A DNA stretch of 13,927 nucleotides. It comes from DATFMP01 sp035266845 (GTDB lineage Bacteria; SAR324; JACQKK01). Each line of letters opens with the position of its first letter. The first letter of the stretch is position 1. Position numbers and translations under genes: made by a program. The stretch is from positions 1-13,927 of the forward strand of contig DATFMP010000092.1 of the NCBI GenBank assembly GCA_035266845.1, given 5' to 3'. Shown here piece by piece: positions 6,802-13,670 of the stretch. The notes below the pieces were generated by a model that saw only the letters and a program-made list of their open reading frames with translations, searched no databases and was not told where the DNA came from.

Positions 6802-7455
6802 TCAGCCGGCCTTCGCTGGAAAGGTTTCGCGCCAGACCGGCTGTGCAACGATCAGTTCGAGCGCCCGGGCCAGCAGGGTCTTGCCCGGCTCCGTCTTGTG
6901 CCACGCGCTGAGACCGGACGGATGCGGCAGCGGAATCGCCGTGCAGGCGTGCTCCGCCGCCTCAATGGGAAAGGCGCGCCCCACCACCTCGTCCAGCCGC
7001 GCGTGCGGGACGAATTCCGCAATGGCCATGCGGCCGACGGGCAGCACCAGGGCCGGCCGCAGCCGGCGCAGCTCCGCGCGGTAGTAAGGGCGGCAGGTGG
7101 CCACCTCGCTGCGCGACGGTGCGCGGTCGCCCTGGCCCTTCGCGTTCTTGCCCGGAAAGCAGCGGATCACCGCGCCCATGTAGACGCGCTGGCGGAACGA
7201 ATCCTCCTCCGCGCCGATGGAGGCCAGCCAGCGGAACAGGGTGGTGCCGGCTGTCCAGGCGAAGGGCCTCCCCTCGTCGCGCTCGCGGGGTCCGGGCGCC
7301 TGGCCGATCAGCAAGATGCGCGCGGCTGCAACCGCCCCCACCACCGGCGGTGGCTGCACCCCCGGACAGCGCCGGCACGCGCGCAGTGTCTCCAGGTACG
7401 TGGTGAAATCCAACGCGGCCAGCGCGCGGTCGTCCAGTGGCTGCGGTTCGTCCAT
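6802..7455 (-). CDS. Uracil-DNA glycosylase, family 4/5-like, probable Fe-S protein
   Basis: A 217-residue member of the uracil-DNA glycosylase superfamily, which removes uracil from DNA to begin base-excision repair. The water-activating motif region is LLIGQAPGPRE (48-58), followed by GRPFAWTAGTTLF (62-74). The second motif is PHPSG (177-181), with H178 near the uracil-binding site. Cysteines C27-x2-C30, C99 and C121 match the layout of the 4Fe-4S ligands in family 4 and 5 enzymes, but the C99-C121 spacing is 21 residues, longer than the 14-17 I recall as typical of family 4. The ATG at 7455 has a GGGAG box five bases upstream, and an open extension to 7596 lacks support. It is not the classical Ung family. 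The FecR gene lies 148 bp downstream on the same strand, without obvious functional relation. Confidence 0.87.
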   Translation of the reverse strand: MDEPQPLDDRALAALDFTTYLETLRACRRCPGVQPPPVVGAVAAARILLIGQAPGPRERDEGRPFAWTAGTTLFRWLASIGAEEDSFRQRVYMGAVIRCFPGKNAKGQGDRAPSRSEVATCRPYYRAELRRLRPALVLPVGRMAIAEFVPHARLDEVVGRAFPIEAAEHACTAIPLPHPSGLSAWHKTEPGKTLLARALELIVAQPVWRETFPAKAG

Positions 7456-7901
7456 GGCGGCTCCCGTTTCCGTGCGGCGCCCACCATAACGCGCGGCCGC
7501 ACAGCATGCCAGTGGATTGGCCCCGACGCAACGGATTGCACGGTCACCCGCCGTCCCTTTGGTGCTGACGACATGGCAGGGTCGCCGGCTCGTCACCCCG
7601 GGCGCAGCGAGCGGTCTGCTTGTCGAATCGCCGCATCTTGTCTGGCCGCTCCTTCGACTCGTTTGCGGTCATGTTGGGCCGGTCCTGCTGGCCCACCCAT
7701 CGTCCGCCCGGCAACGCCGCGGCGGGCCGGGGGCCTGCCCCACTCGGGAAACACGAAAGTGACGGGCGACCGAGCGCTTGTGTATTGACAGACCGGCTGC
7801 TTTTCGCGGATACTGCTTATTTTCCAGGGCCTGCCGCCCCGGAGCCCGCGCGGCCGAGCCGATGCGCGGCCGGCGGCCAGTGAAGGAGCATGGGAGCTTC
7901 G
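7456..7901. other. Divergent intergenic region before rplU
   Basis: No real gene is seen in these 446 bp. From 7456 to about 7780 there is only GC-rich sequence with minor inverted repeats, such as GGGCC-N9-GGCCC at 7676-7694. The right end holds the rplU promoter and leader. The leader from the promoter to the start codon is about 80 nt. Confidence 0.6.
7785..7814 (+). promoter_or_regulatory. Sigma70-type promoter of rplU-rpmA
   Basis: A perfect TTGACA -35 (7785-7790) and GATACT -10 (7809-7814) are separated by 18 bp, in a local A+T-richer patch about 90 bp before the ribosomal protein genes. This is the clearest promoter in the window and fits strong growth-linked expression. Confidence 0.75.
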
Positions 7902-7904
7902 ATG
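7883..7904 (+). promoter_or_regulatory. Ribosome binding site that decides the rplU start
   Basis: Two ATGs compete. The ATG at 7890 sits one base after AAGGAG (7883-7888), too close for use. The ATG at 7902 has GGGAG (7892-7896) five bases upstream and gives the normal bL21 N-terminus MYAIIKSG, so it is preferred. Confidence 0.7.
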
Positions 7905-8513
7905 TACGCCATCATCAAGTCGGGCAGCCGGCAGTATCAGGTACAGCCGGAGAGCGTGATTTCGGTCAACCACCTGCCGCTGGAGCAGGGCGCGACGTTC
8001 GAGACGGACCGCGTGCTGCTGCTGGAGGAGGAAGGCGCCGAGGTACGCATCGGCGCACCCTTTGTGACCGGCGCGGTGGTCAAGGGTCAGGTGCTGGAGC
8101 ACATGCGTGGCACCAAGGTGCTGATCTTCAAGCACAAGCGCCGCAAGAACTACCGCCGTACCCGCGGCCACCGGCAGGAGCTGACGCGCGTCCGCATCGA
8201 TACGATCGAGCTGGACGGCAAGCTGATCGCCGGCGCCACGCCCGCACCCAAGGCCGCCAAGCCGAAGCCCGCGCCCAAACCGGCCGGCGAGGCTGCTGCT
8301 GCGGCCGAGGCAGTGACCGCCGCCAAGGCCGCGCCCAAAACGGCACCCAAGGCCAAAGCTGCGCCAAAAGCTAAAGCCGCGCCCAAAACGGCACCCAAGG
8401 CCAAGGCTGCGTCGAAGAAGGCGGCGGCCGGCAAAACCACTACCAGCAAACGCGCCCCCGCGAGCAAGTCCAGCGGCAAGGGCGCCGGCAAGTCCAAGAC
8501 CAAGAAGGACTAG
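7902..8513 (+). CDS. rplU: Ribosomal protein bL21 with long basic C-terminal tail
   Basis: Residues 1-104 are a complete bL21 (MYAIIKSGSRQYQV at the start, then FKHKRRKNYRRTRGHRQELT at about 76-95), a large-subunit protein that binds 23S rRNA. The family is usually about 100-105 residues long, whereas this product has 203. The extra 99 residues (105-203) are almost only Ala, Lys, Pro, Ser, Thr and Gly, with PKAKAAPK-type repeats like eukaryotic histone H1 tails or bacterial H1-like proteins. Part of the tail is a 16-residue tandem repeat encoded by a 48-bp duplication. The stop is six bases before rpmA, so the two form the usual rplU-rpmA operon behind a strong promoter. The tail is probably disordered and may add RNA contacts; its function is unknown. 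Confidence 0.95.
   Translation: MYAIIKSGSRQYQVQPESVISVNHLPLEQGATFETDRVLLLEEEGAEVRIGAPFVTGAVVKGQVLEHMRGTKVLIFKHKRRKNYRRTRGHRQELTRVRIDTIELDGKLIAGATPAPKAAKPKPAPKPAGEAAAAAEAVTAAKAAPKTAPKAKAAPKAKAAPKTAPKAKAASKKAAAGKTTTSKRAPASKSSGKGAGKSKTKKD
8328..8404 (+). repeat. Tandem 48-bp duplication inside the rplU tail
   Basis: A 29-base segment beginning GCCGCGCCCAAAACG occurs exactly at 8328-8356 and again at 8376-8404, a period of 48 bp or 16 codons. Flanking bases are similar but diverged. It encodes AAPKTAPKAKAA twice (from residues 143 and 159). Confidence 0.9.
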
Positions 8514-8519
8514 AAGGCC

Positions 8520-8774
8520 ATGGCACACAAGAAAGCCGGGGGCAGCTCCCGCAACGGACGCGATTCGATCGGCAAGCGGCTGGGCCTGAAGCTCTTTGGG
8601 GGCCAGCAGGTGCGCGCCGGGAACATCCTCGTGCGCCAGCGCGGCAGCACCTACCACGCAGGCGAGAACGTGGGCACGGGCACGGACTACACCCTGTTCG
8701 CCCTCACCGATGGCGTAGTGAAGTTCCATCGCGGCCGCAAGGACCGACGCTTCATCAGCATTCTGCCGGCCTAA
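8520..8774 (+). CDS. rpmA: Ribosomal protein bL27
   Basis: An 84-residue bL27 of normal length, with the family N-terminus MAHKKAGGSSRNGRDS, whose residues reach toward the peptidyl-transferase centre in the 50S subunit, and the usual core (GVKFGGQ-like KLFGGQQVRAGNILVRQRGS and HAGENVGTGTDYTLFA). There is no N-terminal extension needing protease removal of the Firmicutes type. It starts six bases after the rplU stop, with an AAGG immediately before the ATG, so translation is probably coupled to rplU. The GTPase gene obg, which commonly follows rpmA, is absent: the next gene converges from the other strand. Confidence 0.98.
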   Translation: MAHKKAGGSSRNGRDSIGKRLGLKLFGGQQVRAGNILVRQRGSTYHAGENVGTGTDYTLFALTDGVVKFHRGRKDRRFISILPA

Positions 8775-8801
8775 CCGGGCCGGTCGCCGCATTGCGCCCG
8801 G
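8775..8801. terminator. Hairpin between convergent rpmA and ybeY
   Basis: CCGGGC (8775-8780) and GCCCGG (8796-8801) pair around a 15-base loop directly after the rpmA stop, in the 43-bp gap between converging genes. There is no T-run. A bidirectional transcript end is plausible from its position. Confidence 0.35.
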
Positions 8802-8817
8802 GCGGGGTCCTCTCCGC

Positions 8818-9372
8818 TCAGGCCGGCGCGTCCCGGGGATAGATTCCCTCCAGCCCCAGACTCGCCAGCAGACGCACCTCCAGCGCCTTCATCTCCCGCT
8901 CTTCCTCATCGGTTTCGTGGTCGTATCCCGCCACATGCGCGCAGCCGTGCGCCAGCAGGCGCAGCACCTCCGTGCGCAGATCCCAGCCGTTCTCCGCGGC
9001 CTGGGCGGCGGCGCGCTGCAGCGACAGCGCCAACTCGCCCAGCAGGGGCTCGCCCGCCGCCGGATCGGCGGGCACCTCGTCCGCCTGGCCGGAGGCATCC
9101 GGCAGTACGTCGCGGTACGACCACGACAGCACGTCCGTCGGGCGGTCCAGCCCCCGATGGTCCCGGTTCAGCTCGCGCAGCCGGGCGTCGTCCGCGAAGA
9201 GCACGGAGAGCCCGGCGTCACCATAGCCCAGCCCCGCCAGCAGGCGACGCAGCGCGGTGCGCAGGTCGGACTCGTCCAGTTCAGGAGGAGGCGCGCCGGC
9301 TTCCCAATTGAGGAGGATCGGCGGCTTCCTGGGCTGGGGACTCAACGGAGTTCTCTTGTCGCGCGCCGACAC
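8818..9372 (-). CDS. ybeY: Endoribonuclease YbeY (16S rRNA maturation)
   Basis: A 184-residue YbeY, a zinc-dependent single-strand RNase for 16S rRNA 3'-end maturation and 70S quality control. The metal motif H142-G-C-A-H146-V-A-G-Y-D-H152 is complete, and DRPTDVLSW (76-84) is the other family signature. GELALSLQRA (112-121) matches the strand after it, with a Gly/Pro/Asp-rich loop between (about 88-108) longer than usual. The proposed start is a GTG at 9372, preceded by GGAA at seven bases; a TTG at 9345 would remove nine residues. Either start lies inside the end of the PgpH-like gene, in another frame, giving an overlap of up to 92 nt and probably coupled translation. Confidence 0.93.
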   Translation of the reverse strand: MSARDKRTPLSPQPRKPPILLNWEAGAPPPELDESDLRTALRRLLAGLGYGDAGLSVLFADDARLRELNRDHRGLDRPTDVLSWSYRDVLPDASGQADEVPADPAAGEPLLGELALSLQRAAAQAAENGWDLRTEVLRLLAHGCAHVAGYDHETDEEEREMKALEVRLLASLGLEGIYPRDAPA

Positions 9373-11884
9373 TGATTTCCGGGTAGGCGATGCGGTGGTG
9401 GTGGATGCTGATCAGCATCTTGGTGAAGGTCTTCTCGATGTAGTTGAGGTCGTTGAACGTCATCCCCGACTCGTCGAGCTGCCCCTCCATGTACACCCGC
9501 GTGGTGAGCTTCTGCACCATCTGGCGGATGGATTCCGGTGAGGGGTCGGTCAGACTGCGGGTAGCGGCCTCGGTCACGTCCGCCACCATCACCAGACCGG
9601 CGTCCTTGCTCTGCGGCTTGGGCCCGGGATAGCGGAATTCAGCCTCGTCCAGGGGTTCGCCGAGGTCGCCCTGCTCCTCCTGTGCCTTGTGGAAGAAGTA
9701 CCGCACGAGCGAATCGCCGTGGTGTTGCGCGATGATATCCATGATGGCCCGCCCCAGCTTGTGGCGCCGGGCGATCTCCAGGCCGTCCTTGATGTGGTTG
9801 ACGATGATGCGTGCGGACGTCCGGGCCGGCAGGTCATCGTGGTAGTTCTTCTTGCCCTGGTTCTCCACGAAGTACAGCGGGCATAGCATCTTGCCCAGGT
9901 CGTGGTAGTACGAGGCCACCCGCACCAACAGGGGATTGGCCTGGATGCCCGCGGCAGCCGAATCGGAGAGGTTGCCCACCACGATGCTGTGGTGATAGGT
10001 GCCCGGCGCCCGCACGGACAACTCCTTGAGCGCCGGGTGATTCATGTTGGCCAGCTCCAACAGCCGCAGGTTGGTCGTAATGTCGAACAGCTTCTCGATC
10101 AGCGGCAGCAATGTGCCCGTGAGGAAGGCCACCACCAGACCGTTCACCGCGGCCGCGCCGGCATCCAGTCCAAGCTGCCAACTGATCGGATTCTGCTCCA
10201 GCAGCGTCAGCACCCCCAGCACCACCACGTTCATCGCGGAGATGCGCAGGCCCTGCTTCCACAGCGACAGCCGGCTCTCGTAGTGCTCCAGCGGAATGGA
10301 CGCCACGAAGCTACCCATCAACGCGAACAGGAAGTAGCCCAGGCTGTTGCCCAGCAGGATCGCCAGGCACAGGGACACCACGAAGCCCAGGAAGATCGCC
10401 ATCTCGAAGGGCAACAGGATCCCCGCCAGCATAGACGTCAGCGCACCGGGAATGAGGTAGTTGAAGGTGCTGTGCGGCAGAAAGTCGTAGATCGTCGTCA
10501 GGGCCGGCACCACCAGCAGGATCAGCTGACCGAAGAGCAGCGTCACCACCAGCAGGCCCGCCATCAGCAGCAGGCGCGAGAAGCTCGTCAGGTTCTCGCG
10601 GGCGTGCTGCAGCACCAGGCGGTAGCTCACCCCCAGCGCCAGCAGCACGATCAGGAAGGTACCGATGATTTGCGGGTACTTGGGATTCTTCAGGTTGTAG
10701 GCATTGAGCGCCTTGATGATCTCCACCTGCTGCGCCGTGGCCACGTCGCCCGCCCGCGCCACCACGTCGCCCTTCTTCATGTTGAAGTACACCGGCGACA
10801 GGTTCTTGAGCAGCTCCTGCTTCTGGTGCTCGGTCTCGCCCTTGTTCTCTGTCAGGTTGGGTCGGATCAGCTTCTGCGCCAGGGCCACCATGCCGTCGCG
10901 GTAGGGCAGCGGCTCGCCGGAGAACTTCAGCTCCTGGCTCAGCTTGTCGATGCGCTCGCGCACCTGCTGCACGTCAACCACCGTATCCAGGGCCTCGAAG
11001 CGCTCCAGCTTGCTGGTGTCCAGGGTCTGGATCTGGATGGCGTCCCGGCCCACCGCGAAGCCCTCGCGCGAGGCGACGATCTTCTGGTCGTAGACCGCGC
11101 GAAGCAGCAGGCGGGTATTCTGCTCCAGGTCCTTGTTGAACTGGGCCTGGTAGAGCATGCGGAAGGCCGAGTTGTCGAGCGTGATGCCAAGCGTGCGCTC
11201 GAACTCGGTCTTCATGCTTGCGATGGCCTGGTCCTCGTTCTCGCGGATGCGCTCCGCATCATCCTGCAGCTTGGCGCCATCCTGGCGCAGTTGGGCCAGC
11301 TTGCTCGTGCCCTGCTCCACCTCCTGGCGGGCGTTCACCTTTTGCGCGTCCACGGCCATGGCGTCGAAGCGCAGCTTCTCCAGCCGGAACGCCTGCTTGG
11401 GATTGGGCTGCTCCAGGTCGGTGAGTCCACCGATCTCGTTGATGACCAGCCGGGATTCGCGGGTCAGGGTGGCCAGCCGACCCCGCGCGTCCTCGGTGGA
11501 GGCCACCGATTCGATCTGTGCCAGCGAGTTGCGGCGCACGCGGTCCGAGGCTTCGGCCAGTGTCTTGCGCCGGGCGGCCAAGCTGTCGCGCATCTGCTTG
11601 AAGGCCGTCCCCAGTGCACCGATGGTGCGGTCCTTCAGCTTGAGGTCGAAGTCGTAGATGGGAGGAAAGTTGGACAGCGCTTCGTGGCGGCGCACCTCGG
11701 TGGAGCGCTCGTCCACCAGGGTCACATTGTCGGGAATGATGATGTTCTCGGGGATGATGTCCCCTTCGACATAGCGCGCCGGGACGAGGCTCAGGTTGGG
11801 CGCGATCATCATGGTGATCACCACCGCCAGCCCGAGCATCAGCCCGATCTTGCGCAGACCGTCCCGCGTAATGTGAAAATGCAT
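9281..11884 (-). CDS. PgpH-like 7TM-HD cyclic dinucleotide phosphodiesterase
   Basis: An 867-residue membrane protein with the PgpH layout: an N-terminal membrane segment (about 13-28), a long extracytoplasmic region with coiled-coil-like charged stretches (about 30-400, the 7TMR-HDED type), a cluster of hydrophobic helices (about 405-600) and a cytoplasmic HD domain. HD-domain residues seen are HH in APGTYHHS (631-632), the HD pair in SYYHDLGK (661-662), HH in AQHHGDS (721-722) and the Asp in VADVTEA (769). In Firmicutes the family hydrolyses c-di-AMP to pApA; that activity is inferred here. The ATG at 11884 is preferred over a GTG at 11938 because it places the membrane helix properly and has GGGAG nearby, although only three bases away. 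It is followed by ybeY with overlapping frames, a frequent gene order for this family. Confidence 0.92.
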   Translation of the reverse strand: MHFHITRDGLRKIGLMLGLAVVITMMIAPNLSLVPARYVEGDIIPENIIIPDNVTLVDERSTEVRRHEALSNFPPIYDFDLKLKDRTIGALGTAFKQMRDSLAARRKTLAEASDRVRRNSLAQIESVASTEDARGRLATLTRESRLVINEIGGLTDLEQPNPKQAFRLEKLRFDAMAVDAQKVNARQEVEQGTSKLAQLRQDGAKLQDDAERIRENEDQAIASMKTEFERTLGITLDNSAFRMLYQAQFNKDLEQNTRLLLRAVYDQKIVASREGFAVGRDAIQIQTLDTSKLERFEALDTVVDVQQVRERIDKLSQELKFSGEPLPYRDGMVALAQKLIRPNLTENKGETEHQKQELLKNLSPVYFNMKKGDVVARAGDVATAQQVEIIKALNAYNLKNPKYPQIIGTFLIVLLALGVSYRLVLQHARENLTSFSRLLLMAGLLVVTLLFGQLILLVVPALTTIYDFLPHSTFNYLIPGALTSMLAGILLPFEMAIFLGFVVSLCLAILLGNSLGYFLFALMGSFVASIPLEHYESRLSLWKQGLRISAMNVVVLGVLTLLEQNPISWQLGLDAGAAAVNGLVVAFLTGTLLPLIEKLFDITTNLRLLELANMNHPALKELSVRAPGTYHHSIVVGNLSDSAAAGIQANPLLVRVASYYHDLGKMLCPLYFVENQGKKNYHDDLPARTSARIIVNHIKDGLEIARRHKLGRAIMDIIAQHHGDSLVRYFFHKAQEEQGDLGEPLDEAEFRYPGPKPQSKDAGLVMVADVTEAATRSLTDPSPESIRQMVQKLTTRVYMEGQLDESGMTFNDLNYIEKTFTKMLISIHHHRIAYPEISVGARQENSVESPAQEAADPPQLGSRRASS

Positions 11885-12430
11885 GCGCTCCCGCCCCGCG
11901 GTTGCGCCGGACGTCACCGTCCGACGATGGGCCCCCACTGCCGGCCCCCTGCGGTAAGACCCCCACAGAATGCCATCTTTTCATCGCATTCGCCAAGCAG
12001 CCGGCCCGGTCGCCGGGGACTGCCCTGGATCGGCAGCCGGCGCGGCGGGGGCACGGGTCTCCTGGCGCGGACGGGCAATCGCCCACCGGCAGCCCGAGAG
12101 CCCGGCCCCGGCGCGCGGTCGATGCCGGCGCGACGCCCTCCTGGACGCCGCCGCCCCGGCCACGGTGTCGCTATCGCGCAGGCCCACCCTTGGCGGTGAT
12201 ATTGCATGCGTGGTAGGTCAGCGGGAGCCTATTCCGGGGCGCCGGCCGAGCGGAATACGCGCGGGATGGACCGCGGGGCGCAGGGCCGGCGTTAGTCAAG
12301 GCAGGAATCCGCACAAGTGAGGCCCGGGAGGTGCCCGGGGGAGCAGAAACACGCGGGGCACCCGGGATGCGTTCACGCATGGGGCGGCTGGCCGATCGAC
12401 CCGGCAATCCGCTTGCTACGAGGACAGGGC
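11885..12430. other. Divergent intergenic region between the PgpH-like gene and the small barrel gene
   Basis: No gene was supported in these 546 very GC-rich bases. It holds a dyad and promoter candidate for the PgpH-like gene (separate entry). Near its right end, GGTGCCC (12330-12336) and GGGCACC (12356-12362) can form a 7-bp stem with a 19-base loop, about 70 bp before the next start codon. I could not pick a convincing rightward promoter. Confidence 0.55.
11967..11996 (-). promoter_or_regulatory. Candidate promoter and dyad upstream of the PgpH-like gene
   Basis: GAATGC (11968-11973) and GCATTC (11986-11991) form a perfect inverted repeat with a 12-bp spacer in an A+T-richer patch, about 85-107 bp before the ATG. 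On the minus strand TTGGCG (11991-11996) and CATTCT (11967-11972), 18 bp apart, overlap the two arms. The hexamers are weak matches, so the dyad is the firmer observation. No regulator can be named. Confidence 0.3.
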
Positions 12431-13132
12431 ATGCAATTGAGAAGGCTATGGGTCGCCGTGCTGCTGCTGGCGTTGTGGGGCGCCACAGCCGCCCAGGCGG
12501 AGACCGTGCACCTGGTGACGGGCGAGGTCATCAAGGGCAAGATCGTCCGGGCGGATGCGGACACGATTTCCGTGGAGTCCGACAAGGGCTATGGCACCAT
12601 CCAGGTCAAGCGCTCGGACATCAGCCTGATCGAGTTCGACCAGAATCCGCACGATCTGTCGCGACTGGTGGGCGTGGGCTACTACCATCGGGCCACCCCC
12701 AGCAGTGTGGGTGCCCAGGCCGCCGAGTACGGCGTGGACGCCCTTTCACTGAAGATGTACCTGACCGATACGGACTGGGTGGACCTGCAGCTGGGGTACT
12801 ACAACAACACCTACGGCGGCAGCCCGCAGTTCAAGGTGTTCTCGCTGGACGTGCGCTATGCGCGCGTGTTTAAGCACGAGGGCAACCTGGATCTCTATGT
12901 CGGGGGCAGTCTGGGGTACCTCAACGTGACGGACAGCACATTGGGGCGCAATGTGCAGGGCACGGGCTACAGCGCGCGGGGATTTCTGGGCGTGGAGCTG
13001 TTCTTCGTCTCCCTGCCCAACCTGGGGATTTCCTCGGAGCTCAGCGTGGGGACGCAGAACGTCGGCAACACCAGCACCACCAACCTTTCCGTGACCACGT
13101 TCCCGGCGTTCTCGATCCGCTACTACTTCTGA
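12431..13132 (+). CDS. Small outer-membrane beta-barrel protein with N-terminal beta domain
   Basis: A 233-residue product with a Sec signal peptide (M1-A23, AQA before E24). After it, a compact segment (about 26-69: HLVTGEVIKGKIVRADADTI, then IQVKRSDISLIEF) has the Gly-rich alternating pattern of small beta domains seen at the start of some secreted proteins. From about residue 78 on, amphipathic strands alternate with short Gly/Asn/Thr turns. The protein ends in SIRYYF, a good BAM signal. This suggests an 8- to 10-stranded barrel, but I do not recognise the family. The ATG at 12431 is chosen because AGGACAGGGC precedes it and it starts the signal peptide; an open extension to 12317 looks non-coding. 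Substrate and role are unknown, and no partner gene is adjacent. Confidence 0.8.
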   Translation: MQLRRLWVAVLLLALWGATAAQAETVHLVTGEVIKGKIVRADADTISVESDKGYGTIQVKRSDISLIEFDQNPHDLSRLVGVGYYHRATPSSVGAQAAEYGVDALSLKMYLTDTDWVDLQLGYYNNTYGGSPQFKVFSLDVRYARVFKHEGNLDLYVGGSLGYLNVTDSTLGRNVQGTGYSARGFLGVELFFVSLPNLGISSELSVGTQNVGNTSTTNLSVTTFPAFSIRYYF

Positions 13133-13145
13133 TTTAGGAGGCGGC

Positions 13146-13472
13146 ATGACCCGCACCGGCATACCACAAAGCCCGCGGCTGCACGGCCTGCAGGAGTCCG
13201 GGCCGGTGTGTGCGCCGCGATCGCGGTCCGCTGGCCACCGGCAGTGCGCGAACGGCCGCCCCACAGTATGCTGGCGGAGTCGCCGGATGCTTGCCGCACG
13301 GCACGGATGGCTTTCAATTGGGGGCTTGGTCATGGTAAAAACGGGCTCAATGCCCGCTCCACGCTACCTTTGCAGGGCGGGGCCGGCATGCCGCCCTCCA
13401 GGAGCCGGAGCGGCGGAATTGGCCGTGGATGCCGGGCCGACCGGCCTTTGCGCTCAGGCCGGAATGGGGTAA
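13146..13472 (+). CDS. Doubtful small open reading frame with a strong Shine-Dalgarno box
   Basis: An AGGAGG box sits a few bases before an ATG that begins 14 bases after the preceding barrel gene stop. The frame runs 108 codons. The first 25 codons or so have GC-rich third positions, but later codons lose this bias, and the frame runs through two of the hairpins. The translated product is rich in Arg, Pro, Gly and Cys, with no recognisable domain. It could be a short translated leader, a decayed gene or chance. Only the ribosome binding site argues for it. Confidence 0.2.
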   Translation: MTRTGIPQSPRLHGLQESGPVCAPRSRSAGHRQCANGRPTVCWRSRRMLAARHGWLSIGGLVMVKTGSMPAPRYLCRAGPACRPPGAGAAELAVDAGPTGLCAQAGMG

Positions 13473-13475
13473 CAT
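13448..13475 (+). promoter_or_regulatory. Weak promoter candidate for clpX
   Basis: TTGCGC (13448-13453) and TAACAT (13470-13475) are 16 bp apart, each matching four of six consensus bases, about 195 bp before clpX. The -35 lies in the loop of the CCGGCCT/AGGCCGG hairpin. Confidence 0.25.
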
Positions 13476-13670
13476 GGCCTAGGCTCCGTTCATCGGTTCC
13501 CGAACCCCGCAGGGTGCGGGGCCCTCCAACGGAAGAAGCTCCTTTCCAACCGACTCTCCCTTCCGGGCGAACCGGTTTCTTCCTGAGGCGGTCAAGCGGT
13601 GCAGTGCCAGATCCAGCCATGGGGGTCCTGACGATCAGGCCCTCCGATGATCTGACAGGTGGAGAACTTC

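Larger units (their letters stand above)
13133..13670. other. Intergenic region upstream of clpX with a series of hairpins
   Basis: No gene is firmly supported in these 538 bp. Four hairpins occur: CGGGC-TCAAT-GCCCG (13342-13356), AGGGCGG-N10-CCGCCCT (13374-13397), CCGGCCT-N8-AGGCCGG (13441-13462) and CCCCGCA-GGG-TGCGGGG (13505-13521). A possible small frame begins at 13146 and a weak promoter candidate for clpX lies at 13448-13475; both are listed separately. The trigger factor and clpP genes that often precede clpX are absent. Confidence 0.5.

Noticed and set aside
7593..8792. A 399-codon minus-strand frame across rplU and rpmA with Gly/Leu/Arg repeats
   Set aside because: It is the mirror of the repetitive rplU tail and of rpmA. 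The repeats come from the Lys/Ala/Pro codons on the other strand, and no ribosome binding site or domain supports it.
9902..12199. A 765-codon open frame on the plus strand opposite the PgpH-like gene
   Set aside because: Its product is rich in His, Gln, Arg and Gly without any domain, which is typical of the antisense frame of a GC-rich gene; the opposite strand encodes a complete recognisable protein.
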